Positions 7,485 to 15,100 of a DNA stretch of 17,275 nt are shown one piece after another. A program made the position numbers and the translations under genes. Within the stretch, counting starts at the first letter, position 1. Every line of letters starts with the position of its first letter. This DNA is from Christensenella sp. UBA1385 (GTDB lineage Bacteria; Bacillota; Clostridia; Christensenellales; Aristaeellaceae), in the NCBI GenBank assembly GCA_002305755.1, contig DBQV01000032.1, positions 1 through 17,275 on the forward strand, read 5' to 3'. The notes below the pieces were generated by a model. It was not told the DNA's origin and ran no database searches. It saw nothing but the letters and a program-made list of their open reading frames with translations.

Positions 7485-7549
7485 AGCTTGCCACTCTCCT
7501 CCTGATATGCGCCCTGGCGGCGTCCGCCCCGGACGCGCCGTTTGCGCCT

Positions 7550-7578
7550 ATCTTAAAAGCCCGCCAAAGCCCTGTCAA
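7550..7578 (-). promoter_or_regulatory. Sigma-A-type promoter for the glycosidase/DUF5107 operon
   Basis: On the minus strand TTGACA (7578-7573) and TAAGAT (7555-7550) are 17 bases apart. The start would fall near 7543, giving a leader of about 60 nt that contains a hairpin GCGTCC/GGACGC (7520-7525/7531-7536). It stands back to back with the rightward promoter, and the roughly 65 bp between the two -35 boxes is the natural place for a shared operator. Confidence 0.7.
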
Positions 7579-7642
7579 TACGGCGGCGGGGGATCGAAAC
7601 CCGAGTAGTTTGAGATTAAATTAACCAAATTTCGACCGGGGA

Positions 7643-7672
7643 TTGACGGAAGAGAGACAATGCTCTTATAAT
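7643..7672 (+). promoter_or_regulatory. Sigma-A-type promoter for the ABC importer operon
   Basis: TTGACG (7643-7648) and a perfect TATAAT (7667-7672) are 18 bases apart. Transcription would begin near 7679, leaving about 83 nt of leader before the ATG at 7762. No clear LacI-type palindrome was found next to it. Confidence 0.75.
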
Positions 7673-7761
7673 CATACAAGAAATTGGAAAGCAAGCCCCG
7701 GCGGCCCAGCAATGGAAGAGCGCCTCGTTTTTGTATTATCCGCACCGCAAAGGAGAACAGC

Positions 7762-7914
7762 ATGACAAACGCCGGTACCGTCCAACCCCTATCGGAAAAG
7801 CGCGGCGCGCCCCTGCGCCTGCTGAAGGCGGGCCTCCTGCTGGCACTCCTGATGGCGATCGGCGCTTTGGCCTGGTATCTGGCCATTACGGGCATCGTCG
7901 GCAAGAAGGACTGA
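7762..7914 (+). CDS. N-terminal segment of the permease gene, ended by an in-frame UGA
   Basis: The ATG follows AGGAGA (7751-7756), the only good ribosome binding site at the start of this operon. The 50 codons give a basic N-terminus and one membrane segment (KAGLLLALLMAIGALAWYLA), then GKKD and TGA. The same frame stays open after the TGA (DFAVYGRGPAALLLCGAVLA) straight into the permease, without another stop. Two extra N-terminal membrane helices are known in MalF-type permeases, so this segment and the downstream frame were probably one protein. Alternatives are a separate small membrane protein or a sequencing error. Trp codons elsewhere in this operon are TGG, so UGA is not simply the usual Trp codon. 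Confidence 0.6.
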   Translation: MTNAGTVQPLSEKRGAPLRLLKAGLLLALLMAIGALAWYLAITGIVGKKD

Positions 7915-7965
7915 GATTTCGCCGTCTACGGCAGGGGCCCGGCGGCGCTGCTTTTATGCGGCGCG

Positions 7966-8931
7966 GTGCTGGCGCTGACGCTGACGGCGCTGTATTTCCT
8001 GCTGCCTGTCTTCCGCCCCTGGGCCCGGCCCCTCTCGCGCGATCTGAAGCGCGACAAATACCTCTACCTGCTGATCTTTCCGGGCATCCTGGTGGTGATC
8101 CTCTTCAGCTACCTGCCCATGTACGGCATCGTGCTGGCATTTAAGGATTACAAGATCAAAAGCGGCATCCTCTTTTCGCAGTGGAACGGCATGGAGAACT
8201 TCACCCGCTTCTTTGGCCGCTCCATCGCCAAGGACATCATGCTCAACACGCTGTTCATCGGCGTGACGCAGCTGGCCATCACCTTCCCCATCCCCATCGT
8301 GCTGGCCCTGCTGCTCAACGAGCTGAAGAGCAACCGCTTCCGCCGGATCACCCAGTCGGTGATCTACCTGCCCCACTTTGTCAGCTGGATCATCATCTAC
8401 TCGCTGCTGTTCTCGCTGTTTTCGATGACGGGCGGGCTGATCAACAAGATACTCGTTTCCATGGGGGCCGCCCCCTATAACCTGCTCAGCGACCCCAAAC
8501 GCTTCTACGGTATGCTGTACATGACCAGCATCTGGAAGGAGGCCGGCTGGGGCACCATCATCTACATGGCGGCCATCGCGGGCGTGGACCAGGAGATGTA
8601 CGAGGCCGCCTATCTGGACGGCGCGAGCCGCTTCCAGCAGTGCCTGTACATCACGCTGCCGGCGATCTCCTTTTCCATCACCACCATGCTGATCCTCAGC
8701 GTGGGCTCCACGCTGGGCGCGAATTTCGACCAGATCATGAACCTGCGCACCGCCTCCACCGAGACCACGGTGGCGCGCGTGATCGACACCTATGTGTACG
8801 ATATGGGCGTCTCCAAGGGCCAGTACGATCTGTCGACCGCCATCGGCCTGTTCCAGCAGGTGGTCAACTGCATCCTCTTGTTTTTCAGCAACTTCATCGT
8901 CAGGCGCATTTCGGGCGAGAGCTTTTTCTGA
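7966..8931 (+). CDS. CUT1-type sugar ABC transporter permease (MalF/LplB-like)
   Basis: This is an inner-membrane subunit of a carbohydrate importer. It shows several hydrophobic helices, the typical entry YLYLLIFPGILVVILFSYLP, and the EAA loop that contacts the ATPase (MYEAAYLDGASRFQQCLYI, about 211-229, with the invariant DGA). The start is uncertain. The frame is open from 7915, GTG at 7966 is the first usual start that keeps the helix before the core, but no ribosome binding site precedes it; the natural start is probably ATG 7762 across the UGA at 7912. From 7966 it has 321 residues, a normal size for the family core. It is followed after 39 bases by the second permease. Confidence 0.85.
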   Translation: MLALTLTALYFLLPVFRPWARPLSRDLKRDKYLYLLIFPGILVVILFSYLPMYGIVLAFKDYKIKSGILFSQWNGMENFTRFFGRSIAKDIMLNTLFIGVTQLAITFPIPIVLALLLNELKSNRFRRITQSVIYLPHFVSWIIIYSLLFSLFSMTGGLINKILVSMGAAPYNLLSDPKRFYGMLYMTSIWKEAGWGTIIYMAAIAGVDQEMYEAAYLDGASRFQQCLYITLPAISFSITTMLILSVGSTLGANFDQIMNLRTASTETTVARVIDTYVYDMGVSKGQYDLSTAIGLFQQVVNCILLFFSNFIVRRISGESFF

Positions 8932-8970
8932 TTCTCTCGGGCAGCACATCAGGCAGGAAGGAAGGCGCGC

Positions 8971-9900
8971 ATGGACAGACCGACCGGGACTTTCAGCAGA
9001 AACAGGATCAAGAAAACCGCGGGGGAGATCATCTTTGACAGCCTGAACGTGCTGTTCTTCGTGCTGTGCATGCTGATCATGCTCTTCCCCTTCTTCAACA
9101 TGATCGCCATCTCGCTGACCAGCAACGGCGAATTCATGGGCAGCCCCTACATCATCTTCCCCAGGAACCCCACGCTGGAAGCCTACCGCTACATGTTTTC
9201 CACCGCGCTCATCCCGCGCGCCTACCTGGTAACGCTGACCATCACGCTGGCCGGCACCTTCCTGAGCACGCTGGTCACCTCCATGCTGGCCTACGGCCTG
9301 AGCAAGAACACGCTGCACGGGCACAAGTTTTTCATGATCATGCTGCTGATCACCATGTTCTTCTCAGGCGGCCTCATCCCCAACTATTACAACATCACCA
9401 ACACCCTCCAGATGGGCAACACGCTCTGGGCGCTGTTCGTGCCCAACACCGTCAGCGTGTTCAACTTCATCATCATCCGCTCCTTCTTCCGCCAGCTTCC
9501 CCCTTCGCTGGAGGAATCGGCCAAGATCGACGGGGCCAACGACGTGACCATCCTCTTCCGCATCGTGTACCCCCTGTCCATCGCCACGCTGGCCACCATC
9601 GCCATGTTCGTGGCCGTGGGGCTGTGGAACAGCTGGTTCGCCGCCCAGCTCTACATCCGGGACGAAAAGAAGTACCCCCTGCAGCTGGTGATCCGCAACT
9701 ACATCGTGCGCGAATCGCGCCCGGCGGACATGCAGAACATGGAGGGCCTGCGCGACGCCGCGGGCAAGCGGCTCTACCTCAACGAAACGGGCCTCAAGAT
9801 GGCCTGCGCCGTGGCCAGCGTGCTGCCGGTGCTTTTGATCTATCCCTTTATTCAAAAGTATTTTGAAAAGGGCGTCACCATCGGCGCCGTCAAGGGATGA
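8971..9900 (+). CDS. CUT1-type sugar ABC transporter permease (MalG/LplC-like)
   Basis: The partner permease has 309 residues, the usual length for this group. Hydrophobic helices include VLFFVLCMLIMLFPFFNMIA (27-46) and FFMIMLLITMFFSGGLIP (120-137). The ATPase-contacting EAA loop is at about 181-201 (EESAKIDGANDVTILFRIVY), followed by the last helices. The C-terminus ends FEKGVTIGAVKG, a form common in LplC/YtcP-like permeases. AGGAAGGAAGG just before the ATG supports the start. It forms a heterodimer with the upstream permease. No ATPase gene follows, as in many CUT1 systems that share an MsmK/MsmX-type ATPase encoded elsewhere. Confidence 0.93.
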   Translation: MDRPTGTFSRNRIKKTAGEIIFDSLNVLFFVLCMLIMLFPFFNMIAISLTSNGEFMGSPYIIFPRNPTLEAYRYMFSTALIPRAYLVTLTITLAGTFLSTLVTSMLAYGLSKNTLHGHKFFMIMLLITMFFSGGLIPNYYNITNTLQMGNTLWALFVPNTVSVFNFIIIRSFFRQLPPSLEESAKIDGANDVTILFRIVYPLSIATLATIAMFVAVGLWNSWFAAQLYIRDEKKYPLQLVIRNYIVRESRPADMQNMEGLRDAAGKRLYLNETGLKMACAVASVLPVLLIYPFIQKYFEKGVTIGAVKG

Positions 9901-9916
9901 GCCGACACGGTTGTCT

Positions 9917-9934
9917 GCCGGTCGCTTCACCGGC
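9917..9934 (+). promoter_or_regulatory. Intercistronic hairpin before the binding-protein gene
   Basis: GCCGGT (9917-9922) pairs exactly with ACCGGC (9929-9934) in the 61-base gap between permease and binding protein. There is no T-run, so it is not a terminator. Such hairpins can protect the downstream message and help raise binding-protein output over permease; that role is inference. Confidence 0.35.
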
Positions 9935-9961
9935 TTCAACAATAATATCCGGAGGTAGGTT

Positions 9962-11521
9962 ATGAAAAGACTGCTGAGCATTCTCTTGGCCCTGATGCTG
10001 CTGGCGCCGGCGCTTTCCTCGCTGGCCTACGACGGTGAGATCCTCGATCTGACGGTCGACAGCGACGCGGATCCCTTTGTGTGGGACCCCTCCACCGACA
10101 AGATGGCCGCCTACATTCAGGACAAATTCGGCCTGAACATGATGCAGAGCACCACCAACTTCTACAACAACGATTTTTCCGTCACTCAGCTGGCGGCGGT
10201 GGACGGCTCGCTGCCCGACGTGTTCTGCGCGGACATCCTCTACTACACCGAGTTCATCACCCAGTTCATCCCCGAGGAGCTGGTCGCCCAGATCCCTGAC
10301 GAACTGATTGAAAAGTATCCGCTGACCAAGGCCCGCCTGGAAAACGACGCGGTGGCCCAGACGGTGCGCGGCATGTACGGCGGCTACTATTTCCTGCCCA
10401 AGCCCGACTCCGCCGACCCCGAGATCTACAAGGCCGAGCGCAAGGGCATGTTCATCCGCAAGGACTGGCTGGAGAAGCTGGGCCTTGAGATGCCCACCAC
10501 CTGGGAAGACCTGTACAAGGTCTGCCACGCCTTCACCTATGACGATCCCGACGGCAACGGCGTCAACGATACCTACGGCCTGACCGGCGACGGCATGGGC
10601 ACCCTGCGCTACTTCTTCTCCAGCACCGGCGTATCCAACCGCTACTGGAACAAGGCGGAGGACGGCAGCTGGTTCTTCGGCGCGCTGGACGACCGCAACA
10701 TCGAAGTGCTGGAATGGCTGCGCAAGATGTATGAGGACGGCTCCATCGACCCGGACTTCGGCGCGAGCACCTGGAAGACCGGCCTGCAGAAGTTCTCCAG
10801 CAACACCTTCGGCGTCTGCCTGCGCAACGCCGATGCCGCATGGATCAACGGCGTGGCCGTGCAGTACTACGGCGCCGCCAACCCCGATGTGAACCCCTTC
10901 GACCGGCTCGACCTGATCCCCGCCCTGGCCATGAAGGAAGGCGAGACCCCGCGCATGGACGGCTATCTGTCCTGCATGGTGGCCACCATGTTCAACCCGG
11001 ACATCACCGAGGAAAAGCTGGACCGCTTCCTGGCCTACTATGAGTATCTGCTCTCCGAAGAGGGCCGCTACCTGCTGATGGGCTTTGAGGGCGAGGATTG
11101 GAAGCGCGAGGGCGACCAGATCAGGCTGATCCGCGATGAGAATGGCAACGCCTCCAACCTGGCCACCAAGTATCCCAGCATCCCCGTGACCCACTGGACC
11201 AGCTGGGGCTTTGAGATGCAGGCCTACGAGAACGTGGAATACTTCGACGAGTACAACGACGAGACCAAGGCTCTGAACGCCAGGGCCTGCGCCATCCGCA
11301 ACGAAGACCCCGTATGGCCCGAGGTCGGCCCCATGCTGATCGACGACACCACCGTGACGGACGTGAGCGCCTTCAACTTCAGCAGCGAGTACTGGCTCAT
11401 CATCACCGGCACCGAGCCCGTGGCCGATATGTTCGCCGCCATGAAGCAGAACGCCATGTCCAGCGGCTTTGAGGCCGCCTACCCGGTCGTGGCCGAGTAC
11501 GCCGAGAAGTACGGCTGGTAA
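9962..11521 (+). CDS. Extracellular solute-binding protein of the CUT1 importer
   Basis: This 519-residue protein begins with a classical signal peptide, MKRLLSILLALMLLAPALSSLA, with likely cleavage after SLA at 22. There is no lipobox cysteine, so it is predicted to be released or held by means other than a lipid anchor. The mature part fits the large (about 500 residues) LplA-type group 1 sugar-binding proteins: RKDWLEKLGLEMPTTWEDLY is the typical second-lobe segment, and a calcium-site-like DPDGNGVNDTYGL follows. It captures the substrate and delivers it to the two permeases just upstream. GGAGG precedes the ATG. The substrate cannot be read from sequence; by context it should be what the divergent glycosidase cleaves. 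Confidence 0.9.
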   Translation: MKRLLSILLALMLLAPALSSLAYDGEILDLTVDSDADPFVWDPSTDKMAAYIQDKFGLNMMQSTTNFYNNDFSVTQLAAVDGSLPDVFCADILYYTEFITQFIPEELVAQIPDELIEKYPLTKARLENDAVAQTVRGMYGGYYFLPKPDSADPEIYKAERKGMFIRKDWLEKLGLEMPTTWEDLYKVCHAFTYDDPDGNGVNDTYGLTGDGMGTLRYFFSSTGVSNRYWNKAEDGSWFFGALDDRNIEVLEWLRKMYEDGSIDPDFGASTWKTGLQKFSSNTFGVCLRNADAAWINGVAVQYYGAANPDVNPFDRLDLIPALAMKEGETPRMDGYLSCMVATMFNPDITEEKLDRFLAYYEYLLSEEGRYLLMGFEGEDWKREGDQIRLIRDENGNASNLATKYPSIPVTHWTSWGFEMQAYENVEYFDEYNDETKALNARACAIRNEDPVWPEVGPMLIDDTTVTDVSAFNFSSEYWLIITGTEPVADMFAAMKQNAMSSGFEAAYPVVAEYAEKYGW

Positions 11522-11534
11522 CTGGAACAACGGG

Positions 11535-11567
11535 AAAAATCGGGGGATTTCTTGAAAGAAATCCCCC
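11535..11567 (-). terminator. Leftward terminator in the convergent gap
   Basis: GGGGGATTTC (11542-11551) pairs exactly with GAAATCCCCC (11558-11567). Read leftward the stem is followed by GATTTTTCCC, a rho-independent form suited to the radical SAM transcript arriving from the right. Read rightward it is followed by AAACCCCC, so it would stop the binding-protein transcript only poorly. Confidence 0.55.
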
Positions 11568-11629
11568 AAACCCCCAAAGAACTTTACTATGAACACAGCA
11601 GGTCTATGCCTGCACAGGTCAAAATTTCC

Positions 11630-11662
11630 CGGGAAGGATGGGGGTCAATAGCCTCCTTCCCG
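11630..11662. other. Hairpin between the opposing terminators
   Basis: CGGGAAGGA (11630-11638) pairs with TCCTTCCCG (11654-11662) around a 15-base loop, and a small palindrome TTCCCGGGAA (11626-11635) overlaps it. No T-run follows on either strand. It is probably just part of the structured 3' ends of the two convergent transcripts. The roughly 260-base gap 11522-11781 contains no gene. Confidence 0.3.
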
Positions 11663-11697
11663 TTCCCGGAACGACTGAAAAATCCACAAATTTGATA

Positions 11698-11733
11698 GCG
11701 GCCCCCTGCAAAAGCAGAGGAGGCCGCTTTTTT
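11698..11733 (+). terminator. Rho-independent terminator of the ABC importer operon
   Basis: GCGGCC (11698-11703) pairs with GGCCGC (11722-11727), extended inward by CCTGC/GCAG pairing around AAAA, and followed by six T residues. It is the best rightward terminator after the binding-protein stop at 11521. It leaves a 3' untranslated part of about 180 nt that also includes the leftward terminator's hairpin. Confidence 0.8.
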
Positions 11734-11781
11734 GTGTCGATTTCATGGTTTATCCCTGTGCTTATCCCTGTCCCTCGCCGG

Positions 11782-12909
11782 TCAGAACCGCCCCGTATCC
11801 CCCGGGCGGTAGCCCTCGGGCAGGGGATCCTCGCGCAGAAAGCGGAAGTTTTCGTCCCAAAGAACGGGCAGGAAGGCCGCGTAGGGCAGGCGGTCAAACT
11901 CACAGCCGTAGCTCGTCGCGCCGAACCAGCCGCCCTCCCTGGCGCGCAGGTTGAGATCGCGGGCAAACTTGGTGCGGTTGGAGCAGTCGTGCACCACGAT
12001 GCCCCAGTTTTCGAGGGCGGCTTCTTTCAGCATCTTCAGGCTGATCTCGCGGCTGAACAGGGGCGAAAGGTAGCCCTGCCGGTACATGTACATGGCTTCG
12101 CCCGCGTAGTTGTCCAGGTTGTTGGGGTTGAGGTGCAGCTCAGCGCAGTTGATGAAGCGGATGCCGGAGCGCAGCACCTGCTCTTTCTTCCTGCTGAAAT
12201 CCGCGTAAAATTCGGGCGTCATGGGCGTCTCCACCCCCACGGAGGGGATATGACGGCCGGCGATGCGCATGTTTTCGATCACCCTGTCCGCGCAGCGCGA
12301 AGCGCCCAGGTTGAAGCGGATCTCGTCAAGGCCCGCCTCGCCCAGCGCGCGCAGCGTCTCCTCCGTGGCCAGCAGGCCGTTGGTATACAGGTGCTGGTGC
12401 ACCCCCGCCTGCCTGAAGGCGCGGATGATGCCGTAGTACTTTTCGATCTCCATGAAGGGCTCCAGGTACACGTAGGAGATGCCGGTGGGCTTCCTCTGCG
12501 TGCTGAGCAGCAGGGGGATATCCCGCTCGCGGTACTTGCCGCCGCCGATCTCAAACAGTCCCTCGCCCACGGGCGGGATATTATCCAGCTCTCCGTAGTT
12601 GTAGCAGAACCTGCAGGTCAGATTGCAGCGGTTGGTTTTGCGCACGGCGGAGAGCCCCGTGCCGCACAGGCAGCTGCGGCAGCCGCCGGGAAAATCGGCG
12701 TCGTCGCCCACGTAACAGCTGCGCCCGTCCAGCGACTTGAGGCCCGGGATGCCGGCCAGCAGCTCGTCAAAGCGCGCCTCCGCCGCCTCCTCGATCTGCG
12801 ACAGAACGGCCAGCACGATCTCCTGCTGCCAGTTCGTCAGCTCCTCTTCTTCAGGCAGCTGTGCGAAAAACTCAAACCACAGCAGCGCGTCCTTTTTGGA
12901 AATATCCAC
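11782..12909 (-). CDS. Radical SAM protein of unknown specific role
   Basis: This 375-residue protein carries the radical SAM cluster motif CNLTCRFC (C95, C99, C102), which binds the [4Fe-4S] cluster that cleaves S-adenosylmethionine. Later barrel landmarks are YVYLEPF (146-152), HLYTNGL (173-179) and EIRFNLGAS (196-204). Four extra cysteines precede the motif (C65, C77, C80, C82 in GGCRSCLCG) and two follow (C309, C336), so a second metal site is possible. The start is GTG at 12909, chosen because GGAGGG stands six bases before it; an upstream ATG at 12981 would lie inside the preceding terminator. It sits alone between terminators, leftward after the TRAP operon. No peptide substrate or maturase partner is nearby, so the product cannot be named. 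Confidence 0.85.
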   Translation of the reverse strand: MDISKKDALLWFEFFAQLPEEEELTNWQQEIVLAVLSQIEEAAEARFDELLAGIPGLKSLDGRSCYVGDDADFPGGCRSCLCGTGLSAVRKTNRCNLTCRFCYNYGELDNIPPVGEGLFEIGGGKYRERDIPLLLSTQRKPTGISYVYLEPFMEIEKYYGIIRAFRQAGVHQHLYTNGLLATEETLRALGEAGLDEIRFNLGASRCADRVIENMRIAGRHIPSVGVETPMTPEFYADFSRKKEQVLRSGIRFINCAELHLNPNNLDNYAGEAMYMYRQGYLSPLFSREISLKMLKEAALENWGIVVHDCSNRTKFARDLNLRAREGGWFGATSYGCEFDRLPYAAFLPVLWDENFRFLREDPLPEGYRPGDTGRF

Positions 12910-12940
12910 CCTCAGCCCTCCGATCCTCCGAATCAAGGGG

Positions 12941-12946
12941 ATTATA
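12941..12946 (-). promoter_or_regulatory. Possible -10 element of the radical SAM gene
   Basis: A perfect TATAAT on the minus strand lies about 32 bases before the GTG start and directly after the TRAP terminator. No good -35 box is found at 16-18 bases, where the sequence is the T-run and exit of the terminator stem. An independent promoter is likely but not certain. Confidence 0.4.
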
Positions 12947-12960
12947 ACACAGGCCGGGCA

Positions 12961-12994
12961 CAAAAACAGAAGGGCCTTCATCTTCGGCCCTTCT
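12961..12994 (-). terminator. Rho-independent terminator of the TRAP operon
   Basis: On the minus strand AGAAGGGCC pairs exactly with GGCCCTTCT (12994-12986/12976-12968) and is followed by GTTTTTG. It starts 16 bases after the stop codon of the TRAP permease gene. It separates that operon from the radical SAM gene. Confidence 0.85.
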
Positions 12995-13010
12995 TGGTCC
13001 TCTTGCGCGT

Positions 13011-15083
13011 TCAGACTTCCCGGCGCTGCCTCTTTCCGCGCGTCCTCTCAATCAGCACCACCGCCGCGATCAGGCCCAGGCCCGCGCCGTCGGTCAGCCA
13101 GCCGGGGATGATCAGCAGCAGGCCGCCAGCCGCGGCCATCAGCCGCTCCCAGGGCGGCATCGCCGTCTCCAGATAGCCCTCCACGCCCATGCCCAGGCCG
13201 AACATGCCCAGCATGGCTGTCACGGTGATCAGCAGCACCTCATACCACTGCGCGTTCAGCATCAGCATCTGCGGGCTGTAGACGAAGATATAGGGCACCA
13301 CGAAAGCCGCGATGGCGATCTTGCTGGCCTGCACGCCGGTCTTGAGGGGGTCCGACTTGGCGATGGCGGCCCCGGCCATGGCTGCCAGCGCCACGGGCGG
13401 GGTGATATCCGCGATGATGCCGAAGTAGAAGGTGAACAGATGGGCGGGCAGCAGCGCCATGCCGGGGCCCGCGTTGCTCAGCGCGCCGTACACCTCCGGC
13501 ATGGCCGCGCTCAGCGCGCGGAACACGGTGGGGGCCATGATGGTGGAGGTGATCAGGTAGTTGGCCGTGGTGGGCACGCCCATGCCCAGCACGATGGAGG
13601 CCAGCATGGTGAAGCCGAGCAGCAGCAGCAGGCTGTCGCCCGCCAGCGCGCTCAGGCCCGAGCCCATCTTCAGGCCGATGCCCGTCTGCGTGATCATGCC
13701 GGCGATGATGCCGGCCACCGCGCAGGCCAGCGCCACGCCCAGCACCGAGCGCGCGCCGCCCTCCAGCGCCTGCACATACTGCGCGGGCCGCAGGAAGGAG
13801 GATCGCTTCACGCTTTCCTTCAGGTCTCCCCCCCTGGCGGCGGTCAGCGCCGCGTCGGCCACCGTCTTCACATAGCCGCCCAGCACGGAGACGCCGATGC
13901 CGATCAGCGCCGCGATGCTGGGGGTAAAGCCCGCGCTCAGCACCCAGATGATGGCCACCAACGGCAGGATGAGGTAGCCCCGCTCGCGCAAAATGCGGGG
14001 CAGGGAGGGCATGCCCGCCTTATCCAGCCCCTTCAGGCCCTGCTTTTTGGCCTCCAGATCCGTCACGATGTAGATGCCGGAAAAGTAGAGCAGCGCGGGC
14101 ACGATGGCCGCCTTCACGATCACGGAATAGGGCACGCCCACGGATTCCGCCATCAGGAAGGCCGCCGCGCCCATCACGGGGGGCATGATCTGCCCGCCGG
14201 TAGAGGCCGCCGCCTCCACGGCCGCCGCGAATTCCGGCCTGTAGCCCAGGCGCTTCATCATCGGGATGGTGAAGGAGCCGCTGCCCACGGTGTTGGCCAC
14301 CGAGCTGCCGGACACCGTGCCCTCCAGGGCGCTGGTGATGACGGCCACCTTGGCGGGGCCGCCGCGCCTGTGCCCGGCGATGGCGTTGGACAGCTCGATG
14401 AAAAACTCGCCCACGCCCGTGCGCTCCAGGAAGGCGCCAAAGAGTATGAACAGGAAGATGAAGGTGGACGAGGCCCCTACCGGCGCGCCGAAGATGCCGG
14501 CGTTGGTGTAGAACAGGTGCTCGATGATGCGCTTCAGGCTGAAGCCGCGGTTGCCCAAAAACCAGGGCATGACCCGGCCGAAATAGCTGACGGCAAGGAA
14601 GGCGCAGGCGATCACCACGATGGGCAGCCCCACCACGCGGCGGCAGCACTCCAGCAGCAGCAGGATGGCGATGCCGCCGATCCACAGCTCGTAGGTCTCC
14701 AGGCTGTTCTGCGCCACGATCTTGCCGAAGAACAGCACGGGGTAGAGGTAGAGCGCCAGCGACAGCAGGCCCAGCGCCGCGTCATACCAGGGCAGCGTAT
14801 CCTTGCGCCCGCCGCGCCGTGCGGGGTAGAGCAGGTAGCCCAGCAGCAGCACGATGCCCACATGCATGGGGCGCATGTGGGTCGCGGGGATGATCCGCCA
14901 GGTGCTGTACAGCTGCAGCAGCGAAAAAAGCACACAGACGGCCGAGATGAGGGTGCCCCGCCAGTCCTTCAGGCTGCGATAGGCGCTCTCCCGGTCGTAC
15001 TTGCTCATGATCCTGTCGATCTCTTCCTGAGCCACGCTTTCCGCCGGCAGGGGCCCGCGAATATCATCCTTCTCCTTGCCCAT
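13011..15083 (-). CDS. TRAP transporter fused permease (DctQ-DctM type)
   Basis: This 690-residue membrane protein fuses the small (DctQ, four helices, N-terminal) and large (DctM, about 12 helices) subunits of a tripartite ATP-independent transporter, which uses an ion gradient instead of ATP. DctM hallmarks are GSSVANTVGSGSFTIPMMKR (259-278), STGGQIMPPVMGAAAF (295-310) and, later, GMGVPTTANYLITSTIMAP. Its length fits the 4TM/12TM fusion family that works with TAXI binding proteins. AAAGGAG stands before the ATG. The TAXI binding-protein gene lies directly upstream in the same direction and provides the substrate; known or supposed substrates of the group are small organic acids or amino acids such as glutamate. 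The exact substrate is not readable here. Confidence 0.94.
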   Translation of the reverse strand: MGKEKDDIRGPLPAESVAQEEIDRIMSKYDRESAYRSLKDWRGTLISAVCVLFSLLQLYSTWRIIPATHMRPMHVGIVLLLGYLLYPARRGGRKDTLPWYDAALGLLSLALYLYPVLFFGKIVAQNSLETYELWIGGIAILLLLECCRRVVGLPIVVIACAFLAVSYFGRVMPWFLGNRGFSLKRIIEHLFYTNAGIFGAPVGASSTFIFLFILFGAFLERTGVGEFFIELSNAIAGHRRGGPAKVAVITSALEGTVSGSSVANTVGSGSFTIPMMKRLGYRPEFAAAVEAAASTGGQIMPPVMGAAAFLMAESVGVPYSVIVKAAIVPALLYFSGIYIVTDLEAKKQGLKGLDKAGMPSLPRILRERGYLILPLVAIIWVLSAGFTPSIAALIGIGVSVLGGYVKTVADAALTAARGGDLKESVKRSSFLRPAQYVQALEGGARSVLGVALACAVAGIIAGMITQTGIGLKMGSGLSALAGDSLLLLLGFTMLASIVLGMGVPTTANYLITSTIMAPTVFRALSAAMPEVYGALSNAGPGMALLPAHLFTFYFGIIADITPPVALAAMAGAAIAKSDPLKTGVQASKIAIAAFVVPYIFVYSPQMLMLNAQWYEVLLITVTAMLGMFGLGMGVEGYLETAMPPWERLMAAAGGLLLIIPGWLTDGAGLGLIAAVVLIERTRGKRQRREV

Positions 15084-15100
15084 GTGCGCTCCTTTGCATA

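Noticed and set aside
6423..7505. Rightward open frame opposite the glycosidase-like gene
   Set aside because: Same reason: a GC-rich antisense shadow running through the real gene's start and ribosome binding site.
7912..7975. Selenocysteine insertion at the UGA of the permease
   Set aside because: Only a small GCCG/CGGC hairpin follows. No convincing SECIS shape is present, and selenocysteine is not expected in an ABC permease membrane loop.
7954..11596. Long leftward open frames opposite the two permeases and the ABC binding protein
   Set aside because: They are antisense to genes with clear family motifs and ribosome binding sites; the translations are low-complexity and match no family.
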